From: an uncultured Collinsella sp.
GTDB taxonomy: Bacteria > Actinomycetota > Coriobacteriia > Coriobacteriales > Coriobacteriaceae
Direction: 5' to 3'
Assembly (NCBI GenBank): GCA_902496375.1
Contig: CABVAS010000047.1
Location: 1-9,428, forward strand
DNA length: 9,428 nucleotides
The notes under the pieces were generated by a model, which saw nothing but the letters and a program-made list of their open reading frames with translations, searched no databases and was not told where the DNA came from. This document shows positions 5,028-9,428 of this stretch, one piece after another (the first letter of the stretch is position 1; every line of letters begins with the position of its first letter). The position numbers and the translations under genes were made by a program.

Positions 5028-5564
5028 ATGTCTAAGCGTTGGTACGTCGTTCACACTTACTCCGGATACGAGAACCGCGTTAAGTCCGATCTCGAGCATC
5101 GCATCGAGACCATGGGCATGCAGGACCGTATCTTTGATATCGAGATTCCTATGGAGCGCGTCACCGAGATTAAAGAGGGTGGCAAGCGCGAGACCAAGGA
5201 TTCTAAGATTTTCCCGGGTTATGTCCTGGTCCGCATGGAGATGGATGACGATGCTTGGACGTGCGTTCGTAACACGCCTGGCGTCACCGGTTTCCTGGGC
5301 GGCAACGGCAAGCCCGCTCCGCTTTCCCGCGACGAGTACAACAAGATGACTCGTCGTCCCGGTAAGGGCGATTCGCCCAAGCGCACTTCGGTCGATATTC
5401 AGGTCGGCACGTTTGTCCGCGTCACCGATGGCCCGCTTACCGACTTTGATGGCAAGGTCTCCGAGGTTAACACCGAGGCAGGCAAGCTTAAGGTCACGCT
5501 GATGATCTTTGGCCGCGAGACGCCGGTTGAGCTCGACTTTAACCAGGTCGCTGTCATCGCTTAA
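5028..5564 (+). CDS. nusG: Transcription termination/antitermination factor NusG
   Basis: NusG binds RNA polymerase, affects pausing, and links it to Rho or to the leading ribosome. The product is 178 residues. The NGN domain covers about 4-115, with WYVVHTYSGYENRV (5-18), the RNA-polymerase-contact region FPGYVLV (62-68) and NTPGVTGFLG (82-91). A KOW domain follows at about 126-174 (VGTFVRVTDGPLTDFDGKV … ELDFNQV). The linker contains RRPGKGDSPKR. No large insertion is present, unlike some actinobacterial NusG proteins with long acidic N-termini. ATG 5028 starts 3 bp after the secE stop, and a G-rich stretch inside the secE end (GAGGGG) serves as ribosome binding site. rplK follows after a 120-bp gap. 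Confidence 0.98.
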   Translation: MSKRWYVVHTYSGYENRVKSDLEHRIETMGMQDRIFDIEIPMERVTEIKEGGKRETKDSKIFPGYVLVRMEMDDDAWTCVRNTPGVTGFLGGNGKPAPLSRDEYNKMTRRPGKGDSPKRTSVDIQVGTFVRVTDGPLTDFDGKVSEVNTEAGKLKVTLMIFGRETPVELDFNQVAVIA

Positions 5565-5626
5565 GTTTTCGTCCGTTCGCGCGAGCGTGCTTCTTCTGTG
5601 ACTGCTCATCTCAGGAGTGCTTCTAA

Positions 5627-5667
5627 CACGTGCGTGCTTACGATATAGCAAGTACTTCACACTCGTG
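5627..5667 (+). promoter_or_regulatory. possible structured leader upstream of rplK
   Basis: In the 120-bp gap between nusG and rplK, CACG (5627-5630) can pair with CGTG (5664-5667), and GTGCTT (5634-5639) with AAGTAC (5650-5655), separated by asymmetric unpaired bases. Stem-internal-loop-stem structures before rplK are the known place for L1 feedback binding in E. coli. The match here is structural only and weak. I see no clear promoter or terminator in the gap. Confidence 0.25.
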
Positions 5668-5684
5668 ATTCGAAAGGAATGACC

Positions 5685-6113
5685 ATGGCTGAGAAGAAGG
5701 TTGCCAACGTCATTAAGCTCCAGATTCCTGCTGGTGCAGCTAACCCCGCTCCTCCCGTCGGCCCCGCCCTGGGCGCTGCTGGCGTGAACATCATGCAGTT
5801 CTGCCAGGCCTTTAACGCCGAGACGCAGGACAAGAAGGGTGACATCATCCCCGTTGAGATCTCTGTCTACGAGGATAAGTCCTTCTCCTTCATCACCAAG
5901 ACCCCGCCGGCGGCTCACCTCATCAAGAAGGAGCTGAACCTCAAGTCTGGTTCCGCTAAGCCCCAGGCTGACAAGGTCGGTCAGCTCTCCCAGGAGCAGC
6001 TCACCAAGATCGCCGAGATCAAGATGCCGGACCTCAATGCCAACGACATTGACGCCGCCAAGAAGATCATCGCCGGTACCGCCCGTTCCATGGGCGTCAC
6101 CATCGCTGAGTAG
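5685..6113 (+). CDS. rplK: 50S ribosomal protein L11
   Basis: L11 forms the GTPase-associated stalk base on 23S rRNA, and its N-terminal domain is where thiostrepton acts. The product is 142 residues, the standard length. ATG 5685 (MAEKKVANVIKL) is preferred to ATG 5679 because AAAGGA (5673-5678) is 6 nt from the former and directly abuts the latter. The N-terminal domain has the proline loop PAPPVGPALG (21-30). The RNA-binding C-terminal domain ends with the signature GTARSMGVTI (131-140). It is followed by rplA after a gap of about 117 bp that contains hairpins, so expression of the two could be adjusted separately. Confidence 0.98.
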   Translation: MAEKKVANVIKLQIPAGAANPAPPVGPALGAAGVNIMQFCQAFNAETQDKKGDIIPVEISVYEDKSFSFITKTPPAAHLIKKELNLKSGSAKPQADKVGQLSQEQLTKIAEIKMPDLNANDIDAAKKIIAGTARSMGVTIAE

Positions 6114-6128
6114 CGATTTCTTTAGGTA

Positions 6129-6160
6129 ATAACGGGTGCTCCGACCGGGGCGCCCGTTAT
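6129..6160 (+). terminator. strong hairpin between rplK and rplA
   Basis: ATAACGGGTGCTCC (6129-6142) pairs over its full length, with two G-U pairs, to GGGGCGCCCGTTAT (6147-6160) across GACC. The following bases (ATGTGTGC) are not a T-run. It may be a partial terminator, or a processing or stability element, within the rplK-rplA transcript. Confidence 0.45.
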
Positions 6161-6187
6161 ATGTGTGCAATAGGGCACACGATACGA

Positions 6188-6217
6188 TGTGGGAGGGCTC
6201 ACGCCCGTTTAACCACA
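6188..6217 (+). promoter_or_regulatory. internal-loop hairpin next to the rplA ribosome binding site
   Basis: TGTGG (6188-6192) pairs with CCACA (6213-6217), and inside it GGGC (6195-6198) pairs with GCCC (6203-6206) around TCAC. The internal loop is asymmetric: GA on one side, GTTTAA on the other. The Shine-Dalgarno GGAGGT (6218-6223) begins at the next base. This two-helix, asymmetric-loop layout and its position suggest a site for L1 feedback control, but I could not match it to a specific L1 consensus. Confidence 0.35.
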
Positions 6218-6230
6218 GGAGGTAATGCAC

Positions 6231-6938
6231 ATGGCTAAGCATGGTAAGAGCTATAACGCCGCTGCCGAGAAGATCGACCGCGCCACGCTCTACACCCCCC
6301 TTCAGGCTGCCAAGCTCATCAAGGAGCTCGACACCGCCAAGTTCGACGAGACCGTCGAGGCTCACTTCCGTCTGGGCATCGATACTCGTAAGGCTGACCA
6401 GAACATCCGTGGTTCCATCTCCCTGCCCCACGGCACCGGCAAGACCGTTCGTGTTGCCGTCTTCGCCGAGGGCGAGAAGGCCCGCGAGGCCGAGGCTGCC
6501 GGCGCCGACATCATCGGTTCCGACGAGCTCGTCGCCCAGATTCAAAAGGGCGAGATCAACTTCGACGCCGCTATCGCTACGCCGAACATGATGGCCAAGG
6601 TTGGCCGCATCGGTAAGATTCTTGGTCCCCGTGGCCTCATGCCGAACCCCAAGCTCGGCACCGTGACCATGGATGTTGCCAAGATGGTTTCCGAGCTCAA
6701 GGCCGGCCGCGTTGAGTATCGCGCCGACCGTTACGGCATCTGCCACGTGCCCCTGGGCAAGAAGTCCTTCTCTGAGCAGCAGCTCGTCGAGAACTACGCT
6801 GCCCTGTACACCGAGATCCTGCGCGTCAAGCCCTCTTCTGCTAAGGGCAAGTACGTCAAGTCCATCTCCGTGTCTTCCACCATGGGCCCTGGCGTCAAGG
6901 TCGATCCCGCTGTCCAGCGTGACTTCCTGGCTGAGTAA
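6231..6938 (+). CDS. rplA: 50S ribosomal protein L1
   Basis: L1 forms the mobile L1 stalk near the ribosomal E site and, in many bacteria, represses its own mRNA. The product is 235 residues, a normal length. ATG 6231 (MAKHGKSYNAAAEK) is 7 nt from GGAGGT (6218-6223); the upstream in-frame ATG 6225 is only 1 nt away and is unlikely. The family signature IGKILGPRGLMPNPKLGTV spans about 127-145 in domain II. Domain I is completed by the C-terminal segment (SISVSSTMGPGVKVD). It is the last gene of the plus-strand block and is followed by a strong terminator. Confidence 0.98.
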   Translation: MAKHGKSYNAAAEKIDRATLYTPLQAAKLIKELDTAKFDETVEAHFRLGIDTRKADQNIRGSISLPHGTGKTVRVAVFAEGEKAREAEAAGADIIGSDELVAQIQKGEINFDAAIATPNMMAKVGRIGKILGPRGLMPNPKLGTVTMDVAKMVSELKAGRVEYRADRYGICHVPLGKKSFSEQQLVENYAALYTEILRVKPSSAKGKYVKSISVSSTMGPGVKVDPAVQRDFLAE

Positions 6939-6974
6939 CTTTTAGTTACTGCCTGAGCAAAGCAAGCATTGCTA

Positions 6975-7013
6975 AAGAAACCCGGTTCTGCCTCGTGCAG
7001 GACCGGGTTTCTT
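6975..7013. terminator. strong terminator after rplA, possibly bidirectional
   Basis: AAGAAACCCGGTTCTGC (6975-6991) pairs along all 17 bases, with one G-U, to GCAGGACCGGGTTTCTT (6997-7013) across CTCGT. The arms end in A-rich and T-rich tracts, so it could act in both directions and also serve the minus-strand operon ending at 7064. Confidence 0.88.
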
Positions 7014-7028
7014 GCTATCTCGGGCCAA

Positions 7029-7065
7029 AACCGCCACAAAGGTGCCTGTCCCCTTTGTGACGGTT
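7029..7065. repeat. REP-like palindrome overlapping a stop codon
   Basis: AACCGCCACAAAGG (7029-7042) pairs with CCTTTGTGACGGTT (7052-7065), with one mismatch, around a loop TGCCTGTCC. The right end overlaps the TAA of the minus-strand phosphoesterase (7064-7066). I associate this palindrome type (ACAAAGG-tgcctgtcc-CCTTTGT) with a dispersed intergenic repeat in Coriobacteria and some other gut Gram-positives; that recollection is not checked here. Confidence 0.65.
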
Positions 7066-7774
7066 ACCAGGGTGTTCTGGCGGTAGAGGACTCGATTGCC
7101 TCGTGGCGCTTGAGCTCGCGGCGCATGGTTTGCGAATTGAGCCAAGCTGCCTGCCAGCCACGGATGGGGTAGCTCGCTTCGTCCAGCTCAAACTGCGTAT
7201 AGCCACAGGCGTTGATGATCGTTGCCCCGCATGCGTGCTGACGTTCGCGTTGAAAGTCGCGACCATAGCATTGGTGCACATGCCCGTGCACCATGTACTC
7301 GGGATTCCAGGATTCGAGTGCTGTGTTAAAGCATTCGAATCCTCGATGCGGCAGATCATCCAGATCGCCCACGCCGGCGGCGGGTGCATGGGTCAGCAGA
7401 ATGTCGCAGCCGCCGACCATCCTCACTTTGCGGGACAGCTTGCGCACACGCTTGGCCATCTCGTGCTCGGTATACATGTTGGCACCGTCTCGGTAGCGCA
7501 TGGAGCCGCCAAGCCCCGCAATGCGGACGCCGCGATACACGTACACGGTGTCTTCGACACAAATGCAGCCGCCCGGTGCATGACGCGCATAGCGGTCATC
7601 GTGATTGCCACGCACGTAGATGAGCGGTTTGTTGATGACCGTGACCAAAAACTCAAGATAATCCGGGTCCAGATCTCCTGCGGATAAAATCAAATCGATA
7701 CCCTCAAAGCGCTCCTTGCGAAAGCACTCCCATAGGCATCGTTCTTCGGTATCGGCTATGGCAAGGATTTTCAT
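7064..7774 (-). CDS. calcineurin-like metallophosphoesterase
   Basis: A 236-residue cytoplasmic protein with no signal peptide. The metal-binding motifs of the family appear in order: AGDLDPDYL (Asp about 34), VRGNHDD (57-59), LLTHAP (His about 129) and VHGHVHQ (His 165 and 167). The first motif, normally D-x-H, reads ADTEE (Asp 8, Glu 10), so the His is replaced. To my recollection a related clostridial family also has Asp-x-Glu here, which suggests a subfamily trait and not damage. Conserved GLGGSMRY (about 87-94) and LPHRGFECF (about 141-149) further mark this subfamily. The substrate is unknown. Its ATG overlaps the TGA of the upstream ParB/Bmp-like gene (ATGA), so the two are translationally coupled. 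The stop codon lies inside a REP-like palindrome. Confidence 0.85.
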   Translation of the reverse strand: MKILAIADTEERCLWECFRKERFEGIDLILSAGDLDPDYLEFLVTVINKPLIYVRGNHDDRYARHAPGGCICVEDTVYVYRGVRIAGLGGSMRYRDGANMYTEHEMAKRVRKLSRKVRMVGGCDILLTHAPAAGVGDLDDLPHRGFECFNTALESWNPEYMVHGHVHQCYGRDFQRERQHACGATIINACGYTQFELDEASYPIRGWQAAWLNSQTMRRELKRHEAIESSTARTPW

Positions 7775-9428
7775 AGGGCGCGGACCTTCGGCTCATCGTC
7801 GAGTTGCGGAATGGTGCCCACCACGTTGTCGGCCAGCCAGTCCATCTCGACGATTTGCGTGCTCGGCAGCGGGGGAAAGCCCTCGATCTGCACCACGCCG
7901 TCTTGGCTATGGAGCTCGCCGCCAAATGGATTGATGGAGCCCTCGACGATGCCATTGCGGAGCAGCTGAACAAGCTTACGCGTCTGATAGGGCAGGCCCG
8001 GAGCGTAGCGAATGTCGATGACGCCCGAGCTCATACCATACCAGTAGTTGACGGCACGAACCTGGCTGTCGTCACTGGTCTCATCCCAGGTGCCGTGCAG
8101 CAGACTTCGCACGATAAGCTCGTAGTATCGGCCCCAGTTCCATACCGGCATGGCAATGCCGACAACCTTGCCATCGACCAGACGGTGGAGTCCGTAGGCC
8201 GTGGGGTCTTCGAGTGACTTTGACATGTCGGCGCCGGTCATGACGCTCGCGCCTTCGCGGCACATGGCCTCGGCAAGGCCTCCAGCGGGCACATCGCCCC
8301 AGGTCAGGATAATTTGCGCACGGGGGTCGAGCAGCGAGGCGCCAATCGCAAAGGCGTTGATCTCGCTGAGCGCGCCCGAGGCGAAGACCGACGCGTGGTA
8401 ACCGATGCGGTGGTTGTCCGCCATGCTGGCGGCAAGGGCGCCCAAGAGAAATTTGGCCTCGTACATCTTGCCAAAGTACGAACGGACGCTTTGGTGGGGA
8501 AGGCCGATGGAGCAGTTGAGGAATCGCACCTGAGGATACTCGACGGCAGCCCTGAGCGTGTATTCCATCAGGCGGTGCGAGGTCGAGAAGATGACGTTTG
8601 CTCCATGTTTGACAGCCGTTTCCACGGCGGCGTAGAACACGTCCGGATCGTGACAGTCCTCGAACGCCTCGGTACGCACGATGCCGCCAAAGTGCTCGTC
8701 GAGATATTGGCGCCCTTGGTCGTGCAGACTATCCCAGCTCGACGTGGCACACGGGTATTCGTGAATAAAGGCGATACGCAGGGGATTGGCTGCTGAATAG
8801 ACGGTCTTGCCCATAAAGAAGTTGAGCACGCCGGAGGTGGGCTTGGCGGGTGCCTCTTCCTCATCGACGCTCGGCGCTTCGACAAGATCGACCTTGTCCT
8901 CGTCATTTTTGCCGGCAATGACCAGCTCGCGCCAAATCTTGCACAGGCGGTTTACGACGATATCAGTCGGCGTATCCAGCAGGCGGTCTTGGTTGTACAC
9001 GTTGAGGTAGACGAGCATAGCGTCGGCGGGCGTAATGTCCAGATGGTCGCCGCCGGCGCGCAGGTAGGCTCGTTTAAAGAGTAGGAAGGTATGGCGCAGG
9101 TAGTCGACCTTTTTCTGTGGCCACTTTTCGACAAGGCCCTGGCCGAGCATCTTGGCGAGCGTCTCATAGCTTCCCTCGCGCGAGAACTCAATCTCGTATA
9201 GGGGGCAGACGCGCCAAAACGCGCAGAACTCGCCGTACAGGCGACTTTCGACGGAATCCCATGTGCCGGGGTAGAGGCGGGTGACCTTGGCCGAAACCGT
9301 CGGGGCGTCCAGGAATTTGAGGACGCTGACGCGCTTGTTGCCCTCCTGGACGTAGAACCGATGCATGAACTCGGTGACGATGATGGGGTTGCGATAGCCC
9401 TCGGTCACCTGGATGTCATAGAGGTTGG
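7771..9428 (-). CDS. ParB-like / Bmp (PnrA-like) fusion protein, N-terminus outside window
   Basis: The frame is open to the right edge, so the start is missing; a GTG at 9408 is internal (…NLYDIQVTEGYRNP reads on upstream). At least 551 residues are visible. Just after the edge is a ParB/sulfiredoxin-type segment, NPIIVTEFMHRFYVQEGNKRVSVLKFL (about 7-33 counted from 9408), where EGNKR is the key motif. A helical middle region and an acidic linker (DEEEAPAKP, about 182-190) follow. From about 209 to 525 lies a basic-membrane-protein/PnrA-like fold: RIAFIHEYP, NVIFSTSHRLMEY, FGKMYEAKFLLGALAASMADNHRIGYHA (in parts) and INAFAIGASLLDPRA. PnrA/Bmp proteins are usually nucleoside-binding lipoproteins of ABC importers. 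Here the domain is fused behind a ParB-like part, so an intracellular sensor or nucleotide-related role is possible. No permease gene is visible. It is coupled by ATGA to the phosphoesterase. Confidence 0.8.
   Translation of the reverse strand, partial: NLYDIQVTEGYRNPIIVTEFMHRFYVQEGNKRVSVLKFLDAPTVSAKVTRLYPGTWDSVESRLYGEFCAFWRVCPLYEIEFSREGSYETLAKMLGQGLVEKWPQKKVDYLRHTFLLFKRAYLRAGGDHLDITPADAMLVYLNVYNQDRLLDTPTDIVVNRLCKIWRELVIAGKNDEDKVDLVEAPSVDEEEAPAKPTSGVLNFFMGKTVYSAANPLRIAFIHEYPCATSSWDSLHDQGRQYLDEHFGGIVRTEAFEDCHDPDVFYAAVETAVKHGANVIFSTSHRLMEYTLRAAVEYPQVRFLNCSIGLPHQSVRSYFGKMYEAKFLLGALAASMADNHRIGYHASVFASGALSEINAFAIGASLLDPRAQIILTWGDVPAGGLAEAMCREGASVMTGADMSKSLEDPTAYGLHRLVDGKVVGIAMPVWNWGRYYELIVRSLLHGTWDETSDDSQVRAVNYWYGMSSGVIDIRYAPGLPYQTRKLVQLLRNGIVEGSINPFGGELHSQDGVVQIEGFPPLPSTQIVEMDWLADNVVGTIPQLDDEPKVRAL

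Noticed and set aside
4641..6746. A 701-codon open frame on the minus strand
   Set aside because: It runs antisense through secE, nusG, rplK and rplA, all with clear family identity. It results from the strong codon bias of those genes.

Overview
The window looks like chromosomal DNA from an actinobacterium of the Coriobacteriia, most probably Collinsella or a close relative. The reasons are GC-rich coding sequence with a strong preference for C-ending codons in highly expressed genes, the order tRNA-Tyr/Thr/Met - tuf - rpmG - tRNA-Trp - secE - nusG - rplK - rplA, and intergenic palindromes of a kind I associate with that group. The genus is an inference from gene order and style; no rRNA is present to settle it.

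Left part (1-1610). The last 52 codons of an unidentified plus-strand gene meet, tail to tail, a minus-strand gene for a HipA-like protein kinase. This kinase carries its own N-terminal helix-turn-helix domain and has no separate hipB partner. Its start region holds two matched dyads, TTCGT-N4-ACGAA, set 47 bp apart around an AT-rich promoter-like stretch. They look like an operator pair for autoregulation.

Middle-left (1690-2560). A tRNA-Thr(TGT) gene with its own terminator is followed by about 790 bp without protein genes. This stretch holds two repeat systems. The first is three 57-bp palindromic units with an exact 80-bp period and 23-bp unique spacers (1861-2077). The second is five copies of a GAGCGTGGATAATC-type element, three direct and two inverted, around a 64-bp hairpin (2109-2251). 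Four of the five element cores resemble DnaA boxes. A strong sigma70-type promoter (TTGACA-N18-TATTAT) then drives the next unit.

Central translation block (2559-7013). tRNA-Tyr, tRNA-Thr(GGT) and tRNA-Met(CAT) lead into tuf, which ends at a strong terminator. rpmG and tRNA-Trp form the next small unit. secE and nusG follow 3 bp apart, then rplK and rplA, and a 17-bp-stem terminator closes the block. These genes supply elongation (EF-Tu, tRNAs), ribosome structure (L33, L11, L1), the secretion channel (SecE) and transcription elongation (NusG). Hairpins upstream of rplK and rplA are candidates for ribosomal-protein feedback, but this is not proven.

Right part (7029-9428, minus strand). Two genes overlap by ATGA. 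The first, truncated by the window edge, encodes a ParB-like plus Bmp/PnrA-like (periplasmic-binding-protein fold) fusion protein. The second encodes a calcineurin-like metallophosphoesterase in which the usual first-motif His is replaced. A REP-like palindrome overlaps the phosphoesterase stop codon. The most unusual items are the 80-bp-period hairpin array, the DnaA-box-like inverted repeat cluster, and the single-gene HTH-HipA module with its paired operators.
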